From Chryseolinea sp. (GTDB lineage: Bacteria > Bacteroidota > Bacteroidia > Cytophagales > Cyclobacteriaceae): a DNA stretch of 64,000 nucleotides. The notes beneath the pieces are model-generated. The model had not been told where the DNA came from, did not search any database, and saw only the letters and a list, made by a program, of their open reading frames with translations. Both the position numbers and the translations under genes were made by a program. The DNA is taken from the NCBI GenBank assembly GCA_025923195.1, contig JAICGJ010000008.1, positions 1-64,000 of the forward strand, in the 5' to 3' direction. This document shows, piece after piece, positions 17,700 through 27,495 of the stretch. The first letter of the stretch is position 1. Every line of letters begins with the position of its first letter.

Positions 17700-18806
17700 A
17701 TGATTTTCGGAAAATACTTAGCAAGGTTGTGGTCGCTGTCTACATTTTCATTTGCAGATAGGGGACACGCAAAATTTGGCAACTGGAAAACAAATTCGGC
17801 AAAATGTGACGAGGCATATTTTAAAGACCAGGTTGTGGTGATCACTGGCGCAACGGGAGGGGTAGGTAGAGTTACAGCTTGGGAATTCGCAAGGCAAAGA
17901 TCAAAGGTGGTGTTGGTTGCTAGGGATGCAGCACAGCTCGAAGGCACGCGGAAGGAGGTAGAGCGCCTGGGAGGACAGGCGTACTCTATTCAGGCGGATA
18001 TTGCAGACCCGGTTCAAGTCGAAGCCATTGCAGAACGTGTGGAGAGAGAAGTTGGCCCAATTGACGTTTGGATAAACAATGCCATGAACAGCGTCTTCGC
18101 CCGCTTTGTTGATATAACGCCTCAGGAATTCAAACGGGTAACCGAGGTAACCTACCTCGGCACGGTGTACGGCACTATGGCCGCATTAAAGAAAATGAGA
18201 ACACGAAACAGGGGTTCCATTGTGTTTGTAGGTTCGGCGCTTGCCTACCGTGGAATACCTTTGCAATCCGCGTACTGCGGAGCAAAACATGGCGTTCAGG
18301 GATTTTATGACTCATTGCGCACGGAACTATTGCATGAGAAAAGCAGCATTAAAACGAGCATGGTTCAACTGCCGGCTATGAACACCACCCAGTTCGGATG
18401 GGTGCTCAGTAAGATGCCCAATAAAACTAAACCAATGGGCAAGGTGTATCAACCCGATGTAGCAGCCCGAGCAATTATTTTTGCTGCAAAGCATAATCGT
18501 CGTGAAGTATTGGTAGGGTTTCCGACGTATAAGGCTATCGTTGGAAATAAGATAGCGCCATGGTATGCTGACTGGGTGCTTGCCCGGCAGGGGATTCGAG
18601 GTCAACAGACCGACGAGCCTGCCGATCCAAACCGGAAGGACAATGTGTGGCAACCTGTAGGTGAGGACAGGGGCGCATATGGGGATTTTGAAAAGATATC
18701 TGTTGATACAAGCATTACTCTGTGGATTTCAATGCACCGAAATATTGTGCGCTTTATCGGAATATTTCTTGTCGCCCTATTGGTCAGTCTGCTGATCTAT
18801 TTCTAG
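17700..18806 (+). CDS. SDR family oxidoreductase with C-terminal membrane helix
   Basis: Short-chain dehydrogenase with the NAD(P)-binding TGATGGVG motif (about residues 48-55), NNAM, a catalytic Ser in VGSALAY and YCGAK supplying Tyr and Lys. The ATG at 17700 is preferred to a TTG at 17676. Compared with a minimal SDR (about 250 aa) it has a 40-residue N-terminal extension and a long C-terminus ending in a hydrophobic helix, so it is probably inner-membrane attached. It lies 41 bases after the GH13 gene and is likely co-transcribed. Substrate unknown. Confidence 0.88.
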   Translation: MIFGKYLARLWSLSTFSFADRGHAKFGNWKTNSAKCDEAYFKDQVVVITGATGGVGRVTAWEFARQRSKVVLVARDAAQLEGTRKEVERLGGQAYSIQADIADPVQVEAIAERVEREVGPIDVWINNAMNSVFARFVDITPQEFKRVTEVTYLGTVYGTMAALKKMRTRNRGSIVFVGSALAYRGIPLQSAYCGAKHGVQGFYDSLRTELLHEKSSIKTSMVQLPAMNTTQFGWVLSKMPNKTKPMGKVYQPDVAARAIIFAAKHNRREVLVGFPTYKAIVGNKIAPWYADWVLARQGIRGQQTDEPADPNRKDNVWQPVGEDRGAYGDFEKISVDTSITLWISMHRNIVRFIGIFLVALLVSLLIYF

Positions 18807-18821
18807 CGTCGGCGTTTTTAA

Positions 18822-18844
18822 GTGTTTGGGTAACACCTTTTTTT
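18822..18844 (+). terminator. Possible rho-independent terminator
   Basis: A five-base stem (GTGTT / AACAC) with a five-base loop is followed by a run of T residues, 15 bases after the SDR stop. The stem is short and GC-poor, so support is modest. Confidence 0.4.
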
Positions 18845-19314
18845 GATGAGATAAAGCATACTTCATTTGAGATCCGGAATCCTTGACCAGCTTTGATCCA
18901 TGTTTGTGCTCCCACTGCTGGCTCCAAGGTTTTTTTCAAGGATGTTCACGTGCACATTTCCCGTCAGCGGCGGCCTTCATCCGAGAAACGTTTACAATTC
19001 TCAGCGGCGACCTCCATTGGAGGTAGTCTTCAGCAATACGCATTCGTAAAATTTTCAATCGGTTGATTTCGTATTAGCAACTATGGCTTCTGTCAAATGC
19101 AAGGGCTTAATTTTTTTATTCGGCAGATTTAATATTGAAAAAATAATTTTATAATATTCATATATCGAAATGCCCATGCACATGACAACTAAAATTTCTT
19201 AACTTGCGCAGCACCAGATCATCGCGGCCTGATATGTTGGACGATCGGTTCGGCGGACAGGCTTTTCAGTATCATATAGAGGACGTCATATTAGAGTAAG
19301 ATAAATAGCTGGGT
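18845..19314. other. Intergenic region without recognised features
   Basis: About 470 bases between the SDR gene and the small hypothetical gene. It is AT-rich around 19080-19160. No gene, repeat or RNA was recognised. Confidence 0.5.
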
Positions 19315-19629
19315 ATGGAAGTTAACGTAGCACAAGAAAATCTGAAAGACATTCTACTTGAAATTAAGAATCAGTTTATCAATGTGGCGATCCAGGACGA
19401 AACTGGTGAATGGTCGGATGAATACTATATTGTTGAGGGCGTAAAGGAAATTAAAAGCAGCGATGTGAACATGACGGCGTTACTGCTGCTGTCACCAAAA
19501 TTTTCTCATTGTGTCATTGCGGATCTGAAGCAAGTACAAGGTATCAAGTTAAACAAGTATCTCAATCTGAATGGATCATTGATGGAAGAATTGAGAGTCA
19601 AGTCTCATGAGCCTCACGCTATTCATTAG
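19315..19629 (+). CDS. Small hypothetical protein
   Basis: 104-aa acidic, soluble protein with no signal or membrane segment and no family I recognise. The amino-acid composition is protein-like (amphipathic N-terminal helix LKDILLEIKNQF, then predicted strands). It lies 140 bases upstream of a response regulator on the same strand and may belong with it. Confidence 0.55.
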   Translation: MEVNVAQENLKDILLEIKNQFINVAIQDETGEWSDEYYIVEGVKEIKSSDVNMTALLLLSPKFSHCVIADLKQVQGIKLNKYLNLNGSLMEELRVKSHEPHAIH

Positions 19630-19769
19630 ACGATAATTCTTATAGTAAATTCAAATCGACACGACCGGGCAGCGAATTATTTATGTGGCTTTCAAGGACA
19701 TTCGAAACTATTGGCTCAAAATATTGGTGTCTTATTTAGTTGAACTTTAATCATTAATACAGCACGAGT

Positions 19770-20156
19770 ATGGATAGTAAGGTATTGCTTTACATCGATG
19801 ATGATCCGGAAGACATGGAGTTGTTTTGTGACGCTGTCAAGGCGATTGACCCGTCGTATATCTGTGTAGGCGCCAGAAATGGACAGGAAGGGCTGGATTT
19901 GCTGTCAAGATTGACCCCTGACTTCATATTTCTTGATATTAATATGCCTGTCATGGACGGCAAGGAAACACTTCAGTCAATTCAGGTGGACGAACGCCTG
20001 AAAGACCTTCCAGTGTTAATACTATCCACATCTTCGAATCCAAAGGAACGAGAAGTATTTAGACGGCTCGGTGCCAGGGCATGTCTGACAAAACCAAACA
20101 CTTTTGACGCCCTGTGCGAGACGTTGAGGGACTTCTTGCACCCTGTAGTAATCTAA
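19770..20156 (+). CDS. Single-domain response regulator
   Basis: 128-aa CheY-like receiver with an acidic cluster (IDDDPED), the phosphoacceptor Asp in FLDINMP and the conserved Lys in LTKPN. There is no output domain, so it would act by protein contact or phosphotransfer. It is of the Rcp1/CheY-like type common in Bacteroidota. No cognate kinase is adjacent. It is convergent with another single-domain regulator 61 bases away. Confidence 0.9.
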   Translation: MDSKVLLYIDDDPEDMELFCDAVKAIDPSYICVGARNGQEGLDLLSRLTPDFIFLDINMPVMDGKETLQSIQVDERLKDLPVLILSTSSNPKEREVFRRLGARACLTKPNTFDALCETLRDFLHPVVI

Positions 20157-20217
20157 TGACGTGCTACTATCCGATCGAACAACAAGTCGCTGCATTCGCG
20201 TGATTCCTGATTTGCAG

Positions 20218-20625
20218 TCAAAACTGCTGTTCATCACCTTCGGATTTCCCTGCAAGTCTCTTTACCAAATTCACGACGGCATCGTATTCCTGCATCGAGT
20301 TGGGTTTCGTGAAGAAGAAATTACAACCAAGCTCTATGCAGCGACGCTCATCAGCCTTTTTTTTCGAGGCTGTCAAAACAATTACAGGAATAGTCCGCAG
20401 AAGGGGATGCCACTTAATCTCGGTTAGTACATCAAAGCCATCTTTTAATGGCAACGCAAGATCCAGCAATATAATATCGGGTTTCGTCGTAGCGTCTTCG
20501 AGCAACTTATCCATAAGCATTTTTCCGTTTTGGTATACGGATATAGGACCATTATAACCGTTTTGAATTAACGCCGCCTGAACAATTTCCTGATCATCTA
20601 TATCGTCTTCGACCAAATAAACCAT
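20218..20625 (-). CDS. Single-domain response regulator
   Basis: 135-aa receiver with the acidic pocket VEDDIDDQE, the phosphoacceptor Asp in LLDLALP and a Lys in FTKPN. It has no DNA-binding or enzymatic output. The DDxDDQE N-terminus is shared with the regulator at 49883, marking them as members of one receiver subfamily. It faces the receiver at 19770 tail to tail. Confidence 0.9.
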   Translation of the reverse strand: MVYLVEDDIDDQEIVQAALIQNGYNGPISVYQNGKMLMDKLLEDATTKPDIILLDLALPLKDGFDVLTEIKWHPLLRTIPVIVLTASKKKADERRCIELGCNFFFTKPNSMQEYDAVVNLVKRLAGKSEGDEQQF

Positions 20626-20757
20626 GGCTGTCTGCTCTTTTTCTTTCAGTTAAAAATACGTCCAAATTATAACCCTCAGCTACCTGCTATGTTATCCGGG
20701 AATTGGCCTAATAAAACCCGGTTTGGTTGGGACCTTTCCACGGTTTAGAAGACCGAA

Positions 20758-22392
20758 TTACCAAAAAGAAATATATAAGCCCGTCAGGACACCCAGAATG
20801 ATAATTGAGCCCACCATGAATTCAGTCGAAACCTTGAACAAGCCGGTATCGATTTGAATTTCCCGACCCTTGCTTTCCTTCTGAGGTTTCAGAATGCTAA
20901 CAATCACCATGGTAATAATGATAAAGACAAAGGTGATTGTCATCCGATCCAAAAATGGATAGTCGGGAAAGCTGCCCTGGGTCCATCGTGGCAGAAATTT
21001 CAGTATCGCAGAAAGTGGAATCGTTAGCAATGTGCCAATTAGCGCTGCTGCCGTTGTCGTTCGTTTCCAAAACAGACCAAGCAGAAAGATGGCGAGCACA
21101 CCTGGAGATATGAATCCGACGTATTCCTGTATGAATTGGTAAGCCTGGTCAAGCGTAGTAAGCATAGGGGCGACGAAGCCAGCCAGCAGCATGGCGATGA
21201 TCACAGTCCATTTTCCGGTCTGGACAATTTTTTGCTCACTCGCTTCCTTGTCGAAGAACTTCTTGTAAATGTCGAGCGAGAATATCGTAGCAACGCTGTT
21301 GGCCTTTCCGGCGAGCGAGGCAACCACCGCAGCCGTGAGTGCCGCAAATGCCACGCCCTTCATGCCGGGAGGCAATAAATTCATAAGGGTTGGATAAGCA
21401 TGATCCGGTTTCACAGTGCCCGCCGCGTCCGTCATTTCCTGTTGAAACATACCATCCTGGTGTAACACATACATCGCGATGCCCGGTAGCACGGCGATAA
21501 TAGGAATCAACAATTTCAGAAAGGCGGCAAAGAGGATTCCGTTGCGCGCCGTCTTTAGATCGGCTCCTAGCGCCCGTTGTGTGATGTACTGGTTGCATCC
21601 CCAATAGTTGAGATTATTGATCCACATTCCGCCGATAAGAACAGAAAGACCTGGGAGATCCTTGTAATATGGATGACCCTCTTCAAAAATCATATGAAAA
21701 TGTGAGTCGGCTTTTTCCTGGAGGAATGCCAGGCCCTTCCAGACGTTTCCGGGATCGCCTGCTTTTTCAGACAACATGTCCAATGCTAGATAAGTCGTCA
21801 CGAGTCCTCCCACCAGTAAAACCGAGACCTGAATAACATCCGTATATCCGATCACCTTCATTCCTCCGAGCGTGACGACGACAGAGAATAATATTAGTCC
21901 AGCGATGCACCATGTGAAGCTGATCGTTGAGATTGAAGTAATGGCGATTGCCCCCAGGTACAAAATGGACGTAAGATTTACAAAGACATACACCAGTATC
22001 CAGAATATTGCCATGATTGTGCTAACCGTATCATTGTATCGCTTTGCCAGGAATTGCGGCATAGTATAAATCTTATTCCGGAGATAGATGGGAATAAAAA
22101 ATACCGCGACAATAATTAATGTTGCTGCAGCCATCCATTCATAGGTCGAAATAGCAAGACCCAGCGCAAAACCGGACCCAGACATCCCAATAAAATGTTC
22201 AGCAGAAATATTTGATGCGATCAATGAGGCGCCAATCGCCCACCATGTCAGTGATCCTTCGGCGAGGAAAAAATCCTTGGACCCGCTTGTAGCATTCTTG
22301 CTTTTTCTCTGGTATACATAGTATCCATAACAGGCCACCACGACAAAGTAGACCAGGAAGACAATGTAATCGGTCGTATGAAGTCTGTTCAT
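20758..22392 (-). CDS. Sodium/solute symporter (SSS family), probable myo-inositol or sugar transporter
   Basis: 544-aa membrane protein with about 14 hydrophobic helices. The N-terminal DYIVFLVYF helix, the ASNISAEHFIGMSG motif in helix 1-2 and the GGMKVIGYTDVIQ region are typical SGLT-like symporters. It lies downstream of inositol oxygenase on the same strand and near a divergent LacI regulator, so myo-inositol (or a related polyol) is the likely substrate (inference from context). A strong intergenic stem-loop separates it from the oxygenase gene. Confidence 0.9.
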   Translation of the reverse strand: MNRLHTTDYIVFLVYFVVVACYGYYVYQRKSKNATSGSKDFFLAEGSLTWWAIGASLIASNISAEHFIGMSGSGFALGLAISTYEWMAAATLIIVAVFFIPIYLRNKIYTMPQFLAKRYNDTVSTIMAIFWILVYVFVNLTSILYLGAIAITSISTISFTWCIAGLILFSVVVTLGGMKVIGYTDVIQVSVLLVGGLVTTYLALDMLSEKAGDPGNVWKGLAFLQEKADSHFHMIFEEGHPYYKDLPGLSVLIGGMWINNLNYWGCNQYITQRALGADLKTARNGILFAAFLKLLIPIIAVLPGIAMYVLHQDGMFQQEMTDAAGTVKPDHAYPTLMNLLPPGMKGVAFAALTAAVVASLAGKANSVATIFSLDIYKKFFDKEASEQKIVQTGKWTVIIAMLLAGFVAPMLTTLDQAYQFIQEYVGFISPGVLAIFLLGLFWKRTTTAAALIGTLLTIPLSAILKFLPRWTQGSFPDYPFLDRMTITFVFIIITMVIVSILKPQKESKGREIQIDTGLFKVSTEFMVGSIIILGVLTGLYISFW

Positions 22393-22426
22393 TCAGGATG
22401 GCGCTGGTGGTACACACCATTTCAGC

Positions 22427-22466
22427 CCTGCAAGGAGATGGGAGTTAATTCCCTCTCCTTGGCAGG
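22427..22466 (-). other. Intercistronic stem-loop
   Basis: CCTGCAAGGAGATGGGAG pairs with the downstream CTCCCTTC-type arm ending in CCTTGGCAGG, giving a stem of roughly 17 bp with one bulge and a short AT loop. It lies between the inositol oxygenase stop and the symporter start, without a following T run on the minus strand. It therefore looks like an mRNA processing or stability element, or a differential-expression hairpin, rather than a terminator (inference). Confidence 0.6.
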
Positions 22467-22491
22467 TGGTTTAGGTTTGGATGGTTAATGG

Positions 22492-23364
22492 TTAAAATTT
22501 TAATGTTGCCGGAAGATACTTAGCAACGAGATCCTCATAGTAAGGCCGCAATTTCTTCCAATCCGGCGGGTTAGGATTCTTGGAATACAGGTCGTACGGA
22601 TTAAAAAGTTTTACATACTTAAACATCTCGTGATCATGCTGATCCAAAAGGTGGTCATAGGCACCTTCGCGATGTTGCGCGTAAAAGGAGTGATATCTCA
22701 ACATGTAAAGTCCGGGCTCAGGCATATAATCTTTCATCATATGATAGACGTATTCGTCATGGCCCCACGACATGTGCACGTTTCGCAGCCCGCAATTCGG
22801 TTCGTAAACACCGAATTTCGTATTGTATCTTTCGTTCGTGTAATCCGGATTTTCCCTGAAGAACTCGGGGTAAACAATTTTGTCAGAATGGGCACAGCCC
22901 ACTGGAAACGTATCACCCACGACGGCCCACTGAGGCTCTCCGAAGAGGCACAGCACCTTGCCCATGTCGTGTACCAGTCCAACAAGCACCATCCAGTCCG
23001 GATGCCCATCTGTGCGAATAGCCTCTGAAGTCTGCAGCAGATGTTGGAGTTGATCTAAACTGGTATCGGGATCAGAATCATCGACAAGTTGATTCAGAAA
23101 TTCAAAGGCGTCCCAGATCTGCATCTCCTTCTTGTCAAAGGAAAGGAATTCCGATTCCTTTTGCATTACAAAATCATAGGTCTGGTATGTATGGTTCAAT
23201 CTGTAGAATTCCCGTACTGTGTCACGTTCCGGATTATCGTAATTGCGGTATTCCTCAGTCGATTTACCGTTAGCAATCGCCTCCGGGTCAGGATATCGAC
23301 GCACAAGATCTTCTTCCCATTCATCCAGGTTCTTCAACGGATTCGATTCAATTGGTGGCTTCAT
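22492..23364 (-). CDS. Inositol oxygenase (MIOX)
   Basis: 290-aa non-heme di-iron oxygenase converting myo-inositol and O2 to D-glucuronate. Recognition rests on strong family resemblance across its length: HDMGKVLCLFGEPQWAVVGDTFPVG-type core (about residues 130-155), the GLRNVHMSWGHDEY segment (about 190) and LRYHSFYAQHR, all carrying the His/Asp iron ligands, plus conserved FNPYDLYSK near the C-terminus. It is cytoplasmic. It precedes the SSS symporter and is divergent from a LacI regulator with an operator between, forming an inositol-use module. Downstream glucuronate enzymes are not in the window. Confidence 0.95.
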   Translation of the reverse strand: MKPPIESNPLKNLDEWEEDLVRRYPDPEAIANGKSTEEYRNYDNPERDTVREFYRLNHTYQTYDFVMQKESEFLSFDKKEMQIWDAFEFLNQLVDDSDPDTSLDQLQHLLQTSEAIRTDGHPDWMVLVGLVHDMGKVLCLFGEPQWAVVGDTFPVGCAHSDKIVYPEFFRENPDYTNERYNTKFGVYEPNCGLRNVHMSWGHDEYVYHMMKDYMPEPGLYMLRYHSFYAQHREGAYDHLLDQHDHEMFKYVKLFNPYDLYSKNPNPPDWKKLRPYYEDLVAKYLPATLKF

Positions 23365-23453
23365 AAGGCACAGTATGATTTAGATATTGTGAAGGTGTTA
23401 CAGACCCAACTTGGCAAATTAAACTTGCCTAATCAACCATTTCTCTGCTGTTA

Positions 23454-23475
23454 TTTACGAAACCGTTTTCGTAAA
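23454..23475. promoter_or_regulatory. LacI-type operator palindrome
   Basis: Arms TTTACGAAA and TTTCGTAAA (9/9 complementary) flank a CCGT centre, the form typical of LacI-family operators with a central CG. It lies 35 bases upstream of the LacI gene and about 90 upstream of inositol oxygenase, so it could serve both autoregulation and control of the catabolic operon. Confidence 0.75.
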
Positions 23476-23510
23476 ATGGTGGGTAAATCGAAAGCCAAAG
23501 ACATTAATTC

Positions 23511-24509
23511 ATGGGGGTTACGATCAAGAAGATAGCCGAAGACTTAAATCTAGCTGTTTCAACGGTCTCTAAGGCGTTGCGTGACAGTCATGAGATAAGT
23601 GCGGATACAAAAGCGCGTGTTTTTGAGTACGCAACGAAGATCAATTATTCGCCTAATCCTTATGCGAGCAGCCTGAAAGGCAGAAGAAGCCGGAATATTG
23701 CTGTGGTGGTCCCAGAGGTGTCAGACAGTTTCTTTTCGGAGGCTATTAATGGTATTGAGGAGGTAGCGCAGCGTGAGGGATACCACGTGATGATTTACCT
23801 GACACATGAAGATGGTAAGCAGGAGCAAGCCATTGTCAATGACCTTGGCAACGGCAGGGTTGATGGTATTTTGATTTCCGTAGCTGCTGGTGCGACCGAC
23901 CACGATCACTTTGACGATGTGAAATTGCCACTGGTATTTTTTGATCGCGTCCGTGAGGATATTCCCTCAACACGCATTGTTACGAACGACTATGAATCGG
24001 GATACAACGCCGTAAAGCATCTGATCAGCCGTGGGTGCAGGCGAATTGCGTTTCTGTCAGCGTTCGGTGGATTGAACATTATCAGGTACCGACGGGAGGG
24101 GTACCTCCAGGCATTGAAGGATCACGGGATCGACGTTAAGAACTGTCCCATCGTATCCTGCACCAACAACGAATCCGAAAATCTCAGGATATTGACGCAG
24201 GTACTGGACCATACAGAGCGGCCTGATTCAATTATAGGATCAGTCGAGAAAGTCACCATGCAGGCGTATGTGGCTTGCCACGAATTAAACCTGTCGATAC
24301 CTGTGGACATAAAGGTCGTAGGTTTTTCGCACCTTCAGATTGCATCGCTGCTGAATCCATCACTTACTACGATTACCCAGCCAGCGTATGAAATGGGACG
24401 GGCTGCAGCTACAGCATTGTTCAAAACACTGTCGAAAAAGAAGCTGGATGTTGTGAATGAGCAAATTGAAATTCCATCCGTGCTCATTGAGCGTGCATCT
24501 ACGCGTTGA
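23511..24509 (+). CDS. LacI family transcriptional regulator
   Basis: 332 aa with an N-terminal LacI helix-turn-helix (VTIKKIAEDLNLAVSTVSKALRD) and hinge NPYASSLKGRRS. A periplasmic-binding-protein-like effector domain starts at NIAVVVPEVSD. It is divergent from the inositol oxygenase/symporter operon with a palindromic operator between. The effector is probably inositol or a derivative (inference). It is the only sugar-type regulator in this region. Confidence 0.93.
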   Translation: MGVTIKKIAEDLNLAVSTVSKALRDSHEISADTKARVFEYATKINYSPNPYASSLKGRRSRNIAVVVPEVSDSFFSEAINGIEEVAQREGYHVMIYLTHEDGKQEQAIVNDLGNGRVDGILISVAAGATDHDHFDDVKLPLVFFDRVREDIPSTRIVTNDYESGYNAVKHLISRGCRRIAFLSAFGGLNIIRYRREGYLQALKDHGIDVKNCPIVSCTNNESENLRILTQVLDHTERPDSIIGSVEKVTMQAYVACHELNLSIPVDIKVVGFSHLQIASLLNPSLTTITQPAYEMGRAAATALFKTLSKKKLDVVNEQIEIPSVLIERASTR

Positions 24510-24803
24510 AATCGGTTTAAAATTTCAGGTTTAAGGTTACTAGTGCCTGGATAAAATTAAGATGGAGCCAAGCCACTATTGACCTTGCCTTTCTTGTAGT
24601 TTTAGTTAACGATAGCTCAAACCTCTAACACTCGGATTTACTGCAGATACTTTAAGTTCCATTTTGCTATGCCGGCACAACAACGGCGGCTTGTGCGATG
24701 TGATGTAAGTAACAACGCCGCTAAGGTCTAATTAAGTATAGGTTTAGACCTAATTCAACATTGGTTAGGAATAACGTTAAACTTTAAACCTTAAACTTCA
24801 AAT
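24510..24803. other. Intergenic region with short repeat motifs
   Basis: No gene seen. It contains a CACAACAACGGCGG motif at 24676-24689 that recurs at 26104-26117, each followed by a related GTGCGA tract, and a short AAACTTTAAACCTTAAAC run near 24779. Confidence 0.5.
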
Positions 24804-25715
24804 TTATTTCAAATTCCTCGCAAAGAATTCAATCAATTCAACATTTGTTCTTGCTTCCAACTCCCCTGACCACCCGTGACCTCCGCCTTCAACAATGATC
24901 AACTCGTGAGGTACGTTGGCTTCTTCTAAAGCGCGATCAAGTTTTTGAGCTTGCTCAACGGAAACAAATGGATCTTTATCACCTTGGAATAACAGAACGG
25001 GCGGATCATTTTTGTCAATGTATGCCAACACAGAAATTCTTTTCAGGATAGGGTCGTCCGGACTGGTGGCGCCTGTGAAATCTGTTAGGACCTGTTTCAA
25101 CGATTTGTTATAGTAACGCTGAACTTCTTCCTCCACGGCTGGGCTGAGCGCGGGACGCGGTGTGATGAAATCTGAAGCTGAAAAATAGCTTGCAGACGCC
25201 TGAACCTTGCTTGAATAATTCGTCGAACCTCCATTTCCTTCGAGACTATCCTTGAGATCAGTCACACCCAACATAAGCGCAAGATATCCTCCTGCAGATT
25301 CTCCCATGGCCCCGATGCGGTTAGGATCAATATTGTATTTAGCAGCATTAGCACGGAGAAATCGCACGGCGTTCTTGGCATCTTCAACCTGTGACGGCCA
25401 TTTGAATTCGGGCGCAAATCGGTAACCGACCGTTACGGCCAGATAACCTTCAGCTGCAAACCTCCTCAGCCACTTGTGCATATGCGATTTGTTGCCTCGC
25501 TGCCAGCCACCGCCATGAAAAAATACGATAGCAGGATGAGGGCTCTTTCCTGTGGGCTGAGCCAAATCCAATGTAAGGTCGACCCCACCGGAATGACCAT
25601 ATATCACATCTTTCAAAATTATGACTTCTGAATTTGACTGTCCCCATGAGTGAATGAAGATGATCATGAAGAAAGGGAGCAGAATGGATAAGTCGAAACG
25701 GACGAAGATATTCAT
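24804..25715 (-). CDS. Alpha/beta hydrolase, esterase/lipase-like, exported
   Basis: 303-aa hydrolase with a hydrophobic N-terminal signal (residues 1-26, ending SWGQS). It has an oxyanion HGGGW motif (about residue 68), nucleophile GESAGG (about 141-146) and a C-terminal His in GGGHGW, characteristic of the hormone-sensitive-lipase/BD-FAE-like carboxylesterase group. It probably de-esterifies small esters or acetylated glycans in the periplasm. It stands alone, with about 600 noncoding bases upstream. Confidence 0.88.
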   Translation of the reverse strand: MNIFVRFDLSILLPFFMIIFIHSWGQSNSEVIILKDVIYGHSGGVDLTLDLAQPTGKSPHPAIVFFHGGGWQRGNKSHMHKWLRRFAAEGYLAVTVGYRFAPEFKWPSQVEDAKNAVRFLRANAAKYNIDPNRIGAMGESAGGYLALMLGVTDLKDSLEGNGGSTNYSSKVQASASYFSASDFITPRPALSPAVEEEVQRYYNKSLKQVLTDFTGATSPDDPILKRISVLAYIDKNDPPVLLFQGDKDPFVSVEQAQKLDRALEEANVPHELIIVEGGGHGWSGELEARTNVELIEFFARNLK

Positions 25716-26323
25716 GGAGTCAATTTATATATAAAGCCTGGCTTCGTTGGTATTCTACAATATTCTAATGTTTGGATTTTTATTAGCGATTCACACCCCT
25801 TGTTCCAATTTTGAAATATCCATTGTGCAAAGACGCTTTGGATTACACAAAGTCCTTTGGCAAAAAGCTGGAGTATATTCATTTTAACCCCGTCAGGTGT
25901 ATGCAAGAATCACGAGGATAATAAATATTCGAGCGCTGCATTTTATTACAAAGACGACCAATTTTGGAAGTTTCTAGTTCATTGATGGCTAACATGGTGG
26001 GCGCGCACAGGTTAGCTTGGAGTGATCTAAATCTTAATGAATCATAGACGCACATTGCGTCGAAATCTGTTATCAACGTGCGCAGGGTTGTTGGTGAAGA
26101 ACACACAACAACGGCGGGGATCGTGCGACTCGATGTTATACCGACAAAGGGCTATCCACCGCGGAGCTTGTGCGACCCAATATAAAATGAACAAAGGTTA
26201 AGAGGCAGATACGCGACAGCGGCGTTACGCGTCCGGGATCGCCGCGTTATTTTATACCGTATGCGATTTACTTCATGTCTAGTAGCTTCTCCGGTTTTTT
26301 TAAGTATATGTGATTCCAAATGA
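25716..26323. other. Intergenic region with degenerate repeats
   Basis: No convincing gene in 608 bases. At 26104-26117 it carries the same CACAACAACGGCGG motif seen at 24676-24689. A CGGAGCTTGTGCGAC echo follows near 26161 and CG-rich GGCGTTACGCG near 26221. It looks like eroded dispersed intergenic repeat. Confidence 0.5.
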
Positions 26324-27364
26324 TTAGACTGATGTCGACACCGTTGTCTGGTTGGGTATGGTCCGAAACAACCCCGCGATCGAGGAAAGAGATCTCTTTC
26401 TGCTTTTGAAATCGTAAATGTTGGATGTAATCATAATTTCATCAACACCTGTTCTATCTGCGAATGATTGCAATGAATTTTTGATCGTATTCGAGCTTCC
26501 GGTAAAAGTATAGTGCATCATTTGAAGTACAGCTGCTCTTTCCGCCTCCGTCCAGACTTCGTCCATGGATGGAATCGGGGGAGGCAATGGTCTTCGGTTA
26601 TTTCGAACCATACCAAGCGCCATCTGATAAAAAGATGTCGCCAAATATTGTGCCTCTTCATCTGTATCAGCAGCGATAACGTTGACGCAGGCCATGGCGT
26701 AGGGTTCTTTGAGGTTTTCGGAAGGTTTGAAATTCGATCTGTACACATCGAGTGCATCCAACAGTAGTCCAGGCGAGAAATGTGAAGCAAACCCAAAAGG
26801 CAATCCGAGCATTGCGGCGAGGGTCGCGCTGTAAGTGCTCGATCCCAGCAGCCAAACAGGCACTTCCGTACCCTGTCCTGGAATTGCTTTTACTTTTGCC
26901 TGCGAATCCGCCGGTCCCAAATAGTTAATTAGCTCTACGACATCATTTGGAAATTCATTGACGTCGCTCTTCAGGGTTCGCCTTAGCGCATAGCTAGTAA
27001 CGGGGTCCGTTCCGGGGGCGCGGCCAATACCAAGGTCGATGCGCTCCGGGTATAAAGAGGCAAGCGTTCCGAATTGTTCGGCAATGACCAACGGAGCGTG
27101 GTTCGGAAGCATTATTCCTCCTGATCCCACTCTTATGGTAGATGTACCGTTAGCGACGTATCCGATCAGAACTGCTGTTGCGGCCGAGGCAACACTTTCA
27201 ATATTGTGATGTTCCGCGAACCAATAGCGCGTATAGCCCAATTGTTCGGCGTGCTGTGCAAGGGCAAGGCTTCTTTTGAAAGCATCTGCAGCTGACGAAT
27301 CCCCTTGAAGGATCGTTGCGAGATCCAGAACTGAAACCGGTATCTCTGTTAAGTCCTTTTTCAT
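26324..27364 (-). CDS. LLM class (luciferase-like) flavin-dependent oxidoreductase
   Basis: 346-aa TIM-barrel F420/FMN monooxygenase-like protein of the bacterial luciferase superfamily. The [11 protein letters not shown] segment (about residue 45), [13 protein letters not shown] and [14 protein letters not shown] are the family's signature blocks (MsnO8-type subgroup). It is probably FMN-linked and cytoplasmic. Substrate unknown. It stands alone, followed upstream by a hairpin repeat and a VOC protein on the same strand. Confidence 0.9.
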   Translation of the reverse strand: MKKDLTEIPVSVLDLATILQGDSSAADAFKRSLALAQHAEQLGYTRYWFAEHHNIESVASAATAVLIGYVANGTSTIRVGSGGIMLPNHAPLVIAEQFGTLASLYPERIDLGIGRAPGTDPVTSYALRRTLKSDVNEFPNDVVELINYLGPADSQAKVKAIPGQGTEVPVWLLGSSTYSATLAAMLGLPFGFASHFSPGLLLDALDVYRSNFKPSENLKEPYAMACVNVIAADTDEEAQYLATSFYQMALGMVRNNRRPLPPPIPSMDEVWTEAERAAVLQMMHYTFTGSSNTIKNSLQSFADRTGVDEIMITSNIYDFKSRKRSLSSIAGLFRTIPNQTTVSTSV

Positions 27365-27495
27365 GTACCTGATAAATTATTTTCCCGACCCCATGCAATA
27401 CGAGATCAATAACAAAGTAAACGTAGCATTTTGTTCCATTGCGGCTCACTAATAGTCTTACTCTAAAATCGCAATCAAATTCTATAAGCATTCTT

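Noticed and set aside
25712..25906. Short minus-strand frame upstream of the esterase
   Set aside because: Cys- and Leu-rich, unlike a protein, and ends in the esterase promoter region; noncoding more likely.
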